Positions 16,856 through 25,176 are shown, counted from the stretch's first letter. The stretch is DNA of 35,755 bases from JBQTJN01 sp052387095 (GCA_052387095.1 JBQTJN010000034.1:1-35755); one strand, 5' to 3'. Notes: generated from the sequence alone by a model not told the origin. Program-made: numbers and translations.

Positions 16856-16941
16856 CGTCATTGCGAGCGAATGGAATGAGCGTGGAAATCCATCCCTCGG
16901 TAGGCTGGATTGCTTCGTCGCTTGCGCTCCTCGCAATGACG
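16856..16941. repeat. Type A palindromic element, copy 2
   Basis: Ends CGTCATTGCGAG and CTCGCAATGACG are perfect complements. The inner part has GGAAATCCA / TGGATTGCTTCG arms, with the left arm diverged. It fills most of the gap between adenosine kinase and the peptide-binding protein, both on the minus strand, ending 8 nt from the kinase stop. Confidence 0.85.
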
Positions 16942-16948
16942 TTAGGAA

Positions 16949-17947
16949 TTACGCCGCCGCCAGGAATTTCGACAATTTCTTGCCCGGCCTTGGACCCATG
17001 TGGCTGATCACCTCGGCGGCTGCCATCGACCCCAGCAGCCCGCATTTATCCACGCTCATCTTGAGGCTCATGCCGTAGAGGAACCCGGCCGCGAACTGGT
17101 CGCCCGCGCCGGTGGTATCAACAACCCGCTCGACCGGGTGCGGGGGGATTTCAATTTTCTTGCCTTTCGAAACAATCACCGCGCCCTTGGCGCTGCGTGT
17201 CAGCGCCGCGATTTCGCAATGACCGGTGATCTCGTTGACGGCTTCCTCGAATGTTTGTGTCTGGTAAAGCGATTTGATCTCTTCTTCATTTGCAAAAAGA
17301 ATATCGACATGTTTATCCACGAGCCTGATAAAAGCCTCGCGGTGGCGCGCAACGCAGAACGGATCCGAGAGCGTCAGCGCAACTTTACGCCCCGCCTCAT
17401 GTGCATATTCCGCCGCCTTGTAAAACGCTTTCATCGCTTTTTCTTTGTCGAATAAATACCCCTCTAAATAAGTAATCGCGCCCGATGCGACCAGGTCGCG
17501 GTCGATATCATTTTCATCCAGCTCGACGCTGGCGCCTAAAAACGTATTCATCGTCCGCTGCGCATCCGGCGTGACGAGAATAATGCAGCGCCCCGTCGGC
17601 GGGTGTTTCGGCAGGGGCGGTGTATTGAATGTCACGCCCATCGAGCGCAAATCGTGCTTGAAAATTTTGCCCAATATATCGTCGCTGACTTTTCCGATAA
17701 AGCCGCCCGTGCCGCCGAAAGAGGCAAACCCCGCCATCGTGTTCGCCGCCGATCCGCCGGAGCTTTCAATTGCCGGGCCGATCTGGTTGTAAAGCTCGGT
17801 CGCACGCTCTTTCTCGATCAGGGTCATCGCGCCCTTTTCCATGCCGTAGGTTTCCTTCTGCTCTACGATGAACTCCTCGCTCGCAGGGGCCAGGATATCG
17901 ACAAGGGCATTTCCGACGGCCACAAGGCCCAGCGTAGGTTCAGACAT
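16949..17947 (-). CDS. Adenosine kinase / PfkB-family carbohydrate kinase
   Basis: The product is a 332-aa ribokinase-superfamily enzyme. PfkB signature 1 is the SSGGSAANTMAGFASFGGTGGFIGKV segment (residues ~62-87). Signature 2 is DTTGAGDQFAAGFLYG near residue 280, with the catalytic Asp and anion-hole GAGD. The Ala-Asn-Thr substrate loop and the overall sequence match bacterial adenosine kinases, which phosphorylate adenosine to AMP, although a sugar kinase cannot be excluded by eye. It is a single gene, divergent from the TetR regulator across a 72-nt gap. Confidence 0.82.
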   Translation of the reverse strand: MSEPTLGLVAVGNALVDILAPASEEFIVEQKETYGMEKGAMTLIEKERATELYNQIGPAIESSGGSAANTMAGFASFGGTGGFIGKVSDDILGKIFKHDLRSMGVTFNTPPLPKHPPTGRCIILVTPDAQRTMNTFLGASVELDENDIDRDLVASGAITYLEGYLFDKEKAMKAFYKAAEYAHEAGRKVALTLSDPFCVARHREAFIRLVDKHVDILFANEEEIKSLYQTQTFEEAVNEITGHCEIAALTRSAKGAVIVSKGKKIEIPPHPVERVVDTTGAGDQFAAGFLYGMSLKMSVDKCGLLGSMAAAEVISHMGPRPGKKLSKFLAAA

Positions 17948-18019
17948 GAAATTTTACTTTCTTGATTAATTCCGGTTTCGTGCTTATTTCTTATACAAAA
18001 TGTGAGGCAAGTCCATCCT

Positions 18020-18622
18020 ATGGCCGGGAAAGCTGTAAATAATAAACAAAAACCGCAAAAACCTGTGAATATTCGGGAAGAAGCGGCGCGCGCGGCGTTG
18101 GTGCAGGCCGCCGCAGGCGGCTGGGATCATGTTGGAATCGCGGAACTGGCCGCCGCGCTGGGTTTAAGCGCCGATGAACTCCTTGATCACATTCGTGACA
18201 AGACCGATATCCTGGCCGCCATCGGCCATATGATCGACCGCGAAACGCTGAAAGAGGCCGGCAGCTTGGAGGGCGAATCCGTTCGCGATCGCCTGTTCGA
18301 TCTCATGATGCAGCGCTTCGAGCAGATGAACGCATACCGGGACGGTCTGGTTTCAATCATGCAAAGCTTTAAATACGATCCCGTGCAGGCGCTGATCCAC
18401 GCACCTTATTTATGCCGCTCGATGCACACGGTGCTGGAAGCGGCCGGTGAAAACCCGTCTGGCGCAGCGGGCGCGCTGAAAATCGCCGGTCTGACCGGGG
18501 TTTTTCTCCAGACCTTGCGCGTATGGGCGGAGGATGAAACCCCGGATCTTTCCAGAACCATGGCCGCGCTCGACCGCGATCTCGCCCGTGTCGAAAAGGC
18601 GGCCGGGTTTTTGCGTTTCTGA
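18020..18622 (+). CDS. TetR/AcrR-type transcriptional regulator
   Basis: From ATG 18020 the product has 200 aa. A GTG at 18002 would add six residues but lacks a better ribosome site. The N-terminal helix-turn-helix is recognisable in REEAARAALVQAAAGGWDHV, then IAELAAALGLSADELLDHI and DKTDILAAIGHMID. The C-terminal ligand domain ends with TLRVWAEDETPDLSRTMAAL, typical of a TetR subgroup in Rhodospirillales-like bacteria. The inducer is unknown. It precedes hemA by 77 nt on the same strand. Its stop codon lies inside a Fur-like palindrome. Confidence 0.78.
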   Translation: MAGKAVNNKQKPQKPVNIREEAARAALVQAAAGGWDHVGIAELAAALGLSADELLDHIRDKTDILAAIGHMIDRETLKEAGSLEGESVRDRLFDLMMQRFEQMNAYRDGLVSIMQSFKYDPVQALIHAPYLCRSMHTVLEAAGENPSGAAGALKIAGLTGVFLQTLRVWAEDETPDLSRTMAALDRDLARVEKAAGFLRF

Positions 18623-18634
18623 GAATGACTCTCA
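18620..18634. promoter_or_regulatory. Fur-box-like palindrome upstream of hemA
   Basis: TGAGAATGACTCTCA is a 7-1-7 inverted repeat with one mismatch. It is one base from TGAGAATGATTCTCA, a common Fur-box form. It overlaps the TetR stop codon and lies 65 nt before the hemA ATG. That position suits iron-responsive control of haem synthesis. Inference only. Confidence 0.45.
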
Positions 18635-18671
18635 CCTTGATGTTTATGCTGGTTTTCACCGATCTCCGGTG

Positions 18672-18686
18672 TTAGAAAAATCCTAA
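18672..18686. promoter_or_regulatory. Irr/ICE-box-like palindrome just before hemA
   Basis: TTAGAAAAATCCTAA differs by one base from an inverted repeat TTAGAA-N3-TTCTAA, the form I recall for the iron-control element bound by alphaproteobacterial Irr. It ends 13 nt before the hemA ATG, so a bound protein would cover the promoter or ribosome site. Confidence 0.4.
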
Positions 18687-18699
18687 CAACGAACATGTC

Positions 18700-19923
18700 A
18701 TGACCATCGATTATACCCGCCATTTCGAAGATTGCATCGCCGCCATCAAAGAAGAAGGCCGTTACCGCTATTTCGCCACGCTCGAACGCATCGCCGGGAA
18801 ATTCCCGCAGGCGCTCTATCACACGCCGGACGGAAGCGTCCGCGAAGTCACCGTCTGGTGCAGCAATGATTATCTGGGCATGGGCCAGCACCCCAAAGTG
18901 ATCGCGGCTGCGCGCGCAGCGCTTGAAAATTCCGGCGCCGGCGCCGGCGGTACCCGCAATATTTCCGGCACGACAAAATATCATGTAGAGCTCGAGAAAT
19001 CAGTTGCTGATCTGCACGGCAAGGAAGCTGGTCTGGTTTTCTCTTCCGGCTACATCGCCAATGAAGGCGCGCTTTCAACCCTCGGCAAACTCATGCCGGA
19101 CTGCGTGATTTTCTCTGATGAAATGAACCACGCCTCGATGATAGCAGGGATCAAGGGCAGCGGCGCCGAGAAAAAAATCTTTCGCCATAACGACCTCACG
19201 CATCTTGAGGAGCTTCTGAAAAGCATTGATATCAACCGCCCTAAAATCATTGCCTTTGAATCGGTTTATTCCATGGACGGCGATATCGGGCCGGTTGCTG
19301 AAATCGCGGCTCTCGCCGAAAAATACAACGCCATGACCTATCTTGATGAAGTCCACGCCGTCGGCATGTACGGCCCGCGCGGGGGCGGGGTCGCGGAAGA
19401 GCGGGGCGTCATGCACCGCATCGATATCATCGAGGGCACATTCGGCAAAGCCTACGGTGTCATGGGCGGCTTCATCACCGGCCGCCGCGCCGTCATCGAT
19501 GCCATCCGTTCTTATTCCGGCGCTTTTATTTTTACCACCAGTCTGCCGCCCGCCGTGCTGGCCGCTGCGCACGCGTCTGTCGAGCATCTTAAGGTTTCTC
19601 AAATCGAGCGTGAGAAAATGTGCCGCAATGTCGCGCTGCTGAAAGATTTGCTCACCAGGTCTGGCCTGCGTTTCATGAACGGCCCGACTCATATTGTGCC
19701 GCTTGTCGTCGGCGAGCCGAATTGCTGCCGCGAGCTCACCGATATATTGATGCGCGAATGCGATATCTACGTGCAGCCGATTAATTACCCTACCGTGGCG
19801 CGGGGCACCGAACGCCTTCGCCTTACCGCCACCGCCGCGCATTCGGAAGACGACATCAAACGCCTCGCTTTCGTGCTCGAGGATCTCTGGCACAATCACC
19901 ACGCCCTGCGGGCCGTGGCTTAA
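18700..19923 (+). CDS. hemA: 5-aminolevulinate synthase
   Basis: This 407-aa PLP enzyme of the alpha-oxoamine synthase family condenses glycine and succinyl-CoA to 5-aminolevulinate, the first step of the C4 haem pathway that marks alphaproteobacteria. It has VWCSNDYLGMGQHP, the glycine-rich GAGAGGTRNISGT, the PLP-site aspartate in TYLDEVHAVGMYGPRG and the Schiff-base lysine K250 in GTFGKAYGVMGG. The C-terminal INYPTVARGTERLRLT is diagnostic for ALAS over KBL/BioF. Two iron-regulator-like palindromes lie upstream. Its PLP cofactor links it to pdxH at 25177. Confidence 0.97.
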   Translation: MTIDYTRHFEDCIAAIKEEGRYRYFATLERIAGKFPQALYHTPDGSVREVTVWCSNDYLGMGQHPKVIAAARAALENSGAGAGGTRNISGTTKYHVELEKSVADLHGKEAGLVFSSGYIANEGALSTLGKLMPDCVIFSDEMNHASMIAGIKGSGAEKKIFRHNDLTHLEELLKSIDINRPKIIAFESVYSMDGDIGPVAEIAALAEKYNAMTYLDEVHAVGMYGPRGGGVAEERGVMHRIDIIEGTFGKAYGVMGGFITGRRAVIDAIRSYSGAFIFTTSLPPAVLAAAHASVEHLKVSQIEREKMCRNVALLKDLLTRSGLRFMNGPTHIVPLVVGEPNCCRELTDILMRECDIYVQPINYPTVARGTERLRLTATAAHSEDDIKRLAFVLEDLWHNHHALRAVA

Positions 19924-19928
19924 CTCTC

Positions 19929-20015
19929 CGTCATTGCGAGAAGGAATGAAATTCCGACGAAGAAATCCACACTTTTCTTTAAAAGCGGATTGCTTCGCTG
20001 ACGCTCGCAATAACG
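19929..20015. repeat. Type A palindromic element, copy 3
   Basis: Ends CGTCATTGCGAG and CTCGCAATAACG (one mismatch) flank inner arms GAAATCCAC and GGATTGCTTCG around a T-rich loop. It lies 5 nt after the hemA stop, between hemA and the convergent 56-aa gene, where it could serve as a terminator for both. Confidence 0.82.
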
Positions 20016-20029
20016 ATTAAAACTGTTAT

Positions 20030-20200
20030 TTAAACTGAAAAGTTAATCTGCGAACCGCGTCCAGAAGGCGTAACACTCAGCGCCTGGGCGAGGATGTCTG
20101 CAACCGCACGCTCGCCTTCTGCGGCGTGCTTGATCACGGCCAGCCCGACATTTTGTCTGGCAATGGCCATTTTTGCGGCGATGGTGGGCGGTATTTCCAT
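20030..20200 (-). CDS. 56-aa protein resembling the YjfB putative motility family
   Basis: ATG 20200 opens a 56-aa frame with a helical, alanine-rich core (IAAKMAIARQNVGLAVIKHA, then AVADILAQAL) and a short tail. The pattern of a short IA..M...Q..VG..VLK helix resembles small YjfB-like 'putative motility' proteins, but this is by eye. A longer reading to 20545 is antisense to the ThDP enzyme and was rejected. A TATAAT box lies only 6 nt upstream, which suggests a leaderless mRNA. It is divergent from the gene at 20279. Confidence 0.5.
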   Translation of the reverse strand: MEIPPTIAAKMAIARQNVGLAVIKHAAEGERAVADILAQALSVTPSGRGSQINFSV

Positions 20201-20206
20201 TCTCTT

Positions 20207-20236
20207 ATTATACATGATTTGGCCGGATTCGCCAAA
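20207..20236 (-). promoter_or_regulatory. Promoter of the 56-aa gene, implying a leaderless transcript
   Basis: On the minus strand a perfect TATAAT (20207-20212) is preceded after 17-18 nt by TTGGCG/TTTGGC near 20230-20236. The -10 box ends 6 nt before the ATG, so transcription would begin at or next to the start codon. Confidence 0.4.
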
Positions 20237-20278
20237 CCCTCGTATTGACATTAAGCCTGCCATTTTGTTGCATGGGTC

Positions 20279-21919
20279 ATGACAAACGGCGGACATATAC
20301 TGGTTAAATCCCTGGCTTCCCACGGCGTGACGCGCGTCTTTACGGTCGCCGGCGAAAGCTATCTGCCCGCGCTCGACGGCCTGCTCGAATACCCTAAAAT
20401 CGACGTCATCACCTGCCGCCAGGAATCGGGCGTGACCTTTATGGCCGATGCACATGCGGCGCTGACTGGCCAGCCCGGCATCGCCTTTGTCACACGCGGG
20501 CCCGGCGCCTGCAACGCTTCCATCGGTATTCATACGGCCAAACAATCCTCGACGCCGCTCATATTGTTTGTCGGCCTCATCAGCACCAATGATCGCGATA
20601 AAGAAGCCTTCCAGGAATTCGATCTGCCGCAGATGTTCGGCTCACTCGCAAAATGGGCGACCGTCATTGAACGCGTCGAGCGCATTCCTGAATATGTCGC
20701 GCGCGCTTATCATGTCGCCATGTCCGGCCGTCCCGGCCCCGTCGTGCTCGGCTTGCCCGAGGATATTCTTTTCCCCGAAGTGACGAAACCCATTCCCGAA
20801 AATCTCTTCCGCCCGATCAAAGTTCTAAAGCCGCGCACCTCGCCGCATGATATGGGCACGATTCTGAACCTGCTCGAAAACGCACAAAAGCCCGTGATAA
20901 TCGCCGGCGATGGCGGCTGGGACGATCGCGCCTGCGCTGACCTGCAGGTTTTTGCCGAAAACAACAACCTGCCCGTCATCTGTGCATTCCGCCGCCAGGA
21001 TACATTTCCGAACGCACACAAAAATTATATCGGCGATCTTGAGATGGGCACCAACCCTGCGCTCATTAAACATGTGCAGGAGGCGGATGTTATCCTCGCC
21101 ATCGGCACGCGCCTGTGCGAAACCACGACGCAGAGCTACACATTATTTCAAGAGGCACAGACCTTCATCCACGTTTATCCGGCCGTCGAGGAATTCGGTA
21201 AAGCCTACCCGTCCTCTCTCGCTGTCGAAACCGATACCGCATCCTTCCTGCACATGCTGGCAAAAGGAAATCTGAAAAATAAAGCGCGCTGGAGCAATGA
21301 ACGCGACGAAGCGCGTAAAAATTACGAGGAATGGACCGAAGTTCCCGCAAAAGGCCCCGTCTGGGATGGCGCCGACATGACGCAGGTGTTCGGAATCATC
21401 CGTGATTCCCTGCCTCAAAACGCCATCGTCACAACGGATGCCGGCAATTTCGCCGGCTGGGCGCGGCGTTATATCCGTTACGGACGTCCGGGCCGTTCAC
21501 TCAGCCCCGTCAGCGGCGCGATGGGCTACGGCGTACCATCGGCGGTTGCCGCGTCGCTGCAGCACCCAGATCGTCTTGTTATAGGTGTCTGCGGTGACGG
21601 CGGTTTCATGATGACATCACAGGAACTGGCAACGGCTGCACATCATGGCGCAACACCCGTGATCATTGTCTGCAACAACAGGATGTATGGCACCATCCGC
21701 ATGTATCAGGAACGTGATTATCCCGGCCGTCACAGCGCGACCTTCCTGACCAATCCTGATTTCATCAAGCTGGCGCAAAGTTACGGCGCGCACGCCGTGC
21801 GGATCGAGCGAACCGAAGATTTTGCTCCCGCCTGGAAAGAGATCATGGACAACCGCCGCCTCACCCTGGTCGAGATCGTCATGGACCGGCGCCAGATCGC
21901 AACGCGCAGCACCCTGTAA
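20279..21919 (+). CDS. Thiamine diphosphate-dependent enzyme, acetolactate synthase large-subunit-like
   Basis: The 546-aa protein has the three-domain ThDP fold of the IlvB/POX/benzoylformate decarboxylase group. The catalytic Glu is E49 in CRQESGVTFMADAHA. The middle domain has PVIIAGDGGWDD. The cofactor motif is GVCGDGGFMMTSQELATA...NNRMYG near residues 438-472. No ilvH/ilvN regulatory subunit gene follows, so this is probably not the biosynthetic acetolactate synthase but a catabolic or oxalyl-CoA/glyoxylate-type relative. The substrate is undetermined. It is divergent from the 56-aa gene. Confidence 0.85.
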   Translation: MTNGGHILVKSLASHGVTRVFTVAGESYLPALDGLLEYPKIDVITCRQESGVTFMADAHAALTGQPGIAFVTRGPGACNASIGIHTAKQSSTPLILFVGLISTNDRDKEAFQEFDLPQMFGSLAKWATVIERVERIPEYVARAYHVAMSGRPGPVVLGLPEDILFPEVTKPIPENLFRPIKVLKPRTSPHDMGTILNLLENAQKPVIIAGDGGWDDRACADLQVFAENNNLPVICAFRRQDTFPNAHKNYIGDLEMGTNPALIKHVQEADVILAIGTRLCETTTQSYTLFQEAQTFIHVYPAVEEFGKAYPSSLAVETDTASFLHMLAKGNLKNKARWSNERDEARKNYEEWTEVPAKGPVWDGADMTQVFGIIRDSLPQNAIVTTDAGNFAGWARRYIRYGRPGRSLSPVSGAMGYGVPSAVAASLQHPDRLVIGVCGDGGFMMTSQELATAAHHGATPVIIVCNNRMYGTIRMYQERDYPGRHSATFLTNPDFIKLAQSYGAHAVRIERTEDFAPAWKEIMDNRRLTLVEIVMDRRQIATRSTL

Positions 21920-22030
21920 TTTTAAAGATTTTCGCTTTGCGAACATCCTTCTTGTGCCCGGACTCAAATGGGCGTAAGTTTTATGGTATCGACTCATTTT
22001 TTAATAAGTTTATTTTCTGGTGCCAGACGC

Positions 22031-22480
22031 ATGATGAAAGCAAGAGCCCTGAACGCGCAACAGATCATAATGAACTTTACCGCGCCGCCCAGCGTGTCGG
22101 ATCTCGAAGGCATGGCGACAGGCATCCTCCAGGGAATCCCCGATGAGCTTCTCGAATTTTGCGAGGGCATCGCACTACGCGTCGAGGAATTTCCCGACGA
22201 GGCCACCGAACAGGAACTGGATCTTGAAAGTCCATACGACTTGCTCGCGCTTTATAAAAGCGGCCGTGAAATTTCTCCCGGCGTTGAAAAGAAAACCGCG
22301 AATGATGATGATCTGCTGGTTTTGTATCGCCGCCCTTTGCTCGATATGTGGTGCGAGTCCTGCGAAGATCTCGCCGGGCTCATCCGCCAGGTTATGATTG
22401 AGGAGTTCGGGCGCCATTTTGATTTTAGCGAGGGCGAGATCGAGGAAATGACCAGCCGCCATTATCAGGGCATGCTCTGA
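22031..22480 (+). CDS. Zincin-like metallopeptidase family protein (PF06262-type) with a degenerate active site
   Basis: The product is 149 aa from ATG 22031. ATG 22070 (MNFTAPPSVSDLE) matches the usual family start better, while a frame from 21968 adds an unlikely hydrophobic leader. The family pattern is clear: PPSVSDLEGMATGILQGIP, then SPYDLLALYKSG, LLVLYRRPLLDMWCESCEDL and LIRQVMIEEFGRHFDFSEGEIEEM. In relatives the last block contains HExGHHFG. Here it is EEFGRHF (residues 124-130), so the first and second zinc-ligand histidines are Glu and Arg. Peptidase activity is therefore unlikely. Confidence 0.78.
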   Translation: MMKARALNAQQIIMNFTAPPSVSDLEGMATGILQGIPDELLEFCEGIALRVEEFPDEATEQELDLESPYDLLALYKSGREISPGVEKKTANDDDLLVLYRRPLLDMWCESCEDLAGLIRQVMIEEFGRHFDFSEGEIEEMTSRHYQGML

Positions 22481-22500
22481 TTGGCGAAGCGCCTGTCTTT

Positions 22501-23211
22501 ATGCTAAAATTGAAAAAGGACGTGATATCCGGGGGTTACCTAAAGGTGCGGGCATTTTTTCTCTTTTTAATCATGGTTTTATCGCTTGCCGGGCCTGTCC
22601 GGGCACAAGGCGAGCCGCCGACATGCAGTCCCGATTTCAACGAGGCGATGGAAGCCCGCGCCTGGCTGGGCGCCGCACGGCAAATGGAATCCGCCCAGAA
22701 ACTGATCAAGGGTCCGCAAGTAAACGGGCAGGGGGTTGCCAGCGTCCTGCAGCTGATTTGCTTTACGGCTAAAGCTGTAAAGTCTCCGGCCTTCAGCGGC
22801 AGTTACGGTCCCAGCTACACCAGCAATTTGATCGTATCGACAGCGACTCAATATCTCAAGAACTTCGGCGGCCCCGCCTGTAAAAACATGAAGCCGGTCT
22901 GGAACGCGGCCAAGTGCAGTAATTTCGGAAAGGATAATTTCATCACGCTCAGCGCACTTGTGAATACGGATATACGCGGAGGCTGCGGCGGAACCCGCAC
23001 GGACTGGACGAATAATTTCGCCGCCGCCTATCCCGCCCCGGGCCCTGAAGGCGTCGATCCTCAAGTGACATACCTGACAAATTTAAACAGTGCGACCTGT
23101 GGCACGCCCATACCGACCGGCGTTATAGTCTCCAGCGACAGTGACGATTACGGCGACGCTGTCTGCGCCTCTTTCAAGTGCCATTTCACCGGCACAGCCT
23201 GTAGCAACTAA
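22501..23211 (+). CDS. Cys-rich exported protein of unknown function
   Basis: The product is 236 aa with a signal peptide (hydrophobic FFLFLIMVLSLAG ending VRAQG). The ATG at 22501 gives a long positively charged n-region, and an internal start closer to the hydrophobic core is possible. The mature part contains nine cysteines (for example PTCSPDF, LICFTA, PACKNM, KCSNFG, GGCGGT and FKCHFTGTACSN), suggesting several disulfides, and is rich in Gly, Asn and Thr. I recognise no family. It follows the zincin gene by 20 nt and overlaps the end of the convergent htpG by 4 nt. Confidence 0.72.
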   Translation: MLKLKKDVISGGYLKVRAFFLFLIMVLSLAGPVRAQGEPPTCSPDFNEAMEARAWLGAARQMESAQKLIKGPQVNGQGVASVLQLICFTAKAVKSPAFSGSYGPSYTSNLIVSTATQYLKNFGGPACKNMKPVWNAAKCSNFGKDNFITLSALVNTDIRGGCGGTRTDWTNNFAAAYPAPGPEGVDPQVTYLTNLNSATCGTPIPTGVIVSSDSDDYGDAVCASFKCHFTGTACSN

Positions 23212-25055
23212 CCCAGACCCCTCTCGATAAACGCGCTCAGGCGCCGGGCAAAACCGGCAGCATCTTCCAGCGGCTCGCCTTGGATAATCCGCGCCTGGTC
23301 GAGCAACAAATAAGACGCATCCTTGAAATCGGGACTATTCACGGCAAGCCCTTGCAGCTTTTTGATTAATGCGTGCGAGGCATTGATCTCCAGCACCGGC
23401 TTGGTATGGCCCGCATATTTCTGATGAATTTTCAGCACGCGTTCCATATGCATATCGATTCCGCCTTCCGCCGCGACGAGGCAGACCGGAGAATCGGTCA
23501 GGCGTTTTGAAACGCGCACATCGGCCACATCGTCTTTCAGCAGATCCTTGAGCGCCCTGAGCAGGGGTCCGGTTTTCTCGTCGGCTTCGGGCGCATCGTC
23601 ATCGAGCTTGATATCGCCCCGCGTCACAGATTTGAATATTTTTCCCTGATAATCGCCCGCCTGCTGCAGCCAGAAATCATCGATCGTATCGGTGAAAAAC
23701 AGAACTTCGAACCCGCGCGATTTGAAGCCCTCGATCTGCGGAGAGTTTTTTAAGCTATCCGCCTTTTCCCCGCTCAAATAATAAATCTCGTTCTGCCTGT
23801 CTTTCATACGCCCGATATAGTCATCAAGGCTGACGAATTTCTCGCCGTCTTCATGCGTCGACATGAAACGGCAGATTTTGAAAATATCCTCGCGGTGCTC
23901 AGCCGCGTCATACAGCCCTTCCTTGATCGCGGCGCCGAACTGGCCCCAGAAGGTGATAAAACCGGGCGCATCGTCCTTCGAAAGCTTGTTGAGATCCGAC
24001 AAAATCCGTTTCGTCACGCTCGACCTGATTTTCGCTAGCGCCGGGTTGAACTGCAGGCTCTCGCGGCTGATATTGAGCGGCAAATCCTCCGTATCAATCA
24101 CCCCGCGTACGAAGCGCAGCCACGGGTACATCAATGTCTCCAGTGCATCGGTGATAAACACGCGCCGTACATACAATTTCACCGCGTGCTTGCGCGACGG
24201 ATCATAGAGGTCCCACGGCCGCAACGTGGGAACGAACAGCAGGGCTGTATATTGGATTTTCCCTTCCGCCTTCCAGTGTGATGTCATCAGCGGTTCATCG
24301 AATCCGTGTGTCAGACCGCGATAGAAATTCGTATATTGCTCCTGCGTAATTTCGCTTTTCGGCTTTGCCCAGATGGCAGACGCCGCATTGGCCGCCTCAT
24401 CATTTGCACCGATATAAATCGGGACATTGACGTGATCCGAATAATGCACCGCGGTCTGTTTCAACTTTTCCTCGATCAGGAATTCGCTGCCTTCATCCTT
24501 GATCTGCAGGACGACCGCCGTGCCGCGCGCGCCTTCGAGGGCGGCGGCTTCACTTTTCGAAGCCTCGCGGATTTCAAACCCGCTGCGCCCGTCCGATTCC
24601 CATGCCCATGTCTCTATCTCCCCGGCCTTGCGGCTGATCACCGTGACCTTGGAGGCCACCATGTAACTCGCATAGAACCCTACACCGAACTGTCCGATCA
24701 GCTTCAACGGCGACTCGCCACCGCCATTCTGCAATTGCTTCATCAGAGCCCCCGTACCCGATTTGGCGATCGTGCCGAGATTTTCAATCAGCTCGCCGCG
24801 ATTCAGGCCGATCCCATTATCGCTCACCGTCAGGGTGCGCGCTTTTGCATCGGCCTTGATGCGGATGCGGAAATCGGAATCGTCTTTTGTCAACTCCGGC
24901 TTCTGCACAGCCTCGTACCGCAAGCGGTCGCAGGCATCTGCCGCGTTGGAAATCAGTTCCCGCAGGAAAACATCGTGGTTCGTGTAAAGTGCGTGCACGA
25001 CGATATCAAGGAGCCTTGATACGTCGGCGCTGAAATTCATGGTTTCTGTGGTCAT
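23208..25055 (-). CDS. htpG: HtpG, Hsp90-family molecular chaperone
   Basis: This 615-aa cytosolic ATP-dependent chaperone dimer is slightly shorter than E. coli HtpG. The GHKL ATPase domain has FLRELISNAADACDRLRY, SDNGIGLNRGELIENLGTIA with GTGA, and GQFGVGFYASYMVA. The middle domain shows LYVRRVFITD and GVIDTEDLPLNISRESLQ, with the catalytic Arg region. The C-terminal dimerisation domain is present. A Shine-Dalgarno AGGGAAG lies 9 nt before the start, and a type A repeat begins about 20 nt upstream. So the promoter lies in or beyond the repeat, or htpG is read from pdxH. Confidence 0.97.
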   Translation of the reverse strand: MTTETMNFSADVSRLLDIVVHALYTNHDVFLRELISNAADACDRLRYEAVQKPELTKDDSDFRIRIKADAKARTLTVSDNGIGLNRGELIENLGTIAKSGTGALMKQLQNGGGESPLKLIGQFGVGFYASYMVASKVTVISRKAGEIETWAWESDGRSGFEIREASKSEAAALEGARGTAVVLQIKDEGSEFLIEEKLKQTAVHYSDHVNVPIYIGANDEAANAASAIWAKPKSEITQEQYTNFYRGLTHGFDEPLMTSHWKAEGKIQYTALLFVPTLRPWDLYDPSRKHAVKLYVRRVFITDALETLMYPWLRFVRGVIDTEDLPLNISRESLQFNPALAKIRSSVTKRILSDLNKLSKDDAPGFITFWGQFGAAIKEGLYDAAEHREDIFKICRFMSTHEDGEKFVSLDDYIGRMKDRQNEIYYLSGEKADSLKNSPQIEGFKSRGFEVLFFTDTIDDFWLQQAGDYQGKIFKSVTRGDIKLDDDAPEADEKTGPLLRALKDLLKDDVADVRVSKRLTDSPVCLVAAEGGIDMHMERVLKIHQKYAGHTKPVLEINASHALIKKLQGLAVNSPDFKDASYLLLDQARIIQGEPLEDAAGFARRLSAFIERGLG

Positions 25056-25074
25056 AGTATCTTCCCTAACTTTC

Positions 25075-25160
25075 CGTCATTGCGAGCGAACGGAGAGAGC
25101 GAAGCAATCCAGCCTGCCGCTGATGGATTGCTTCGTCGGCGCTGCCTCCTCGCAATGACG
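25075..25160. repeat. Type A palindromic element, copy 4
   Basis: Perfect ends CGTCATTGCGAG and CTCGCAATGACG flank inner arms GCGAAGCAATCCA and TGGATTGCTTCGTC around a short CTGCCGC loop. It occupies most of the 121-nt gap between pdxH and htpG (both minus strand) and is the most symmetrical of the six copies. Confidence 0.88.
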
Positions 25161-25176
25161 AAGCAATATATATCAC

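Noticed and set aside
19075..20010. 311-aa open frame antisense to hemA
   Set aside because: hemA is unambiguous; the antisense frame begins in the type A repeat and has no recognisable protein features.
20030..20545. Long (171-aa) form of the 56-aa minus-strand protein
   Set aside because: The extra N-terminal part is antisense to the first codons of the ThDP enzyme, and a TATAAT box sits immediately before the short start.
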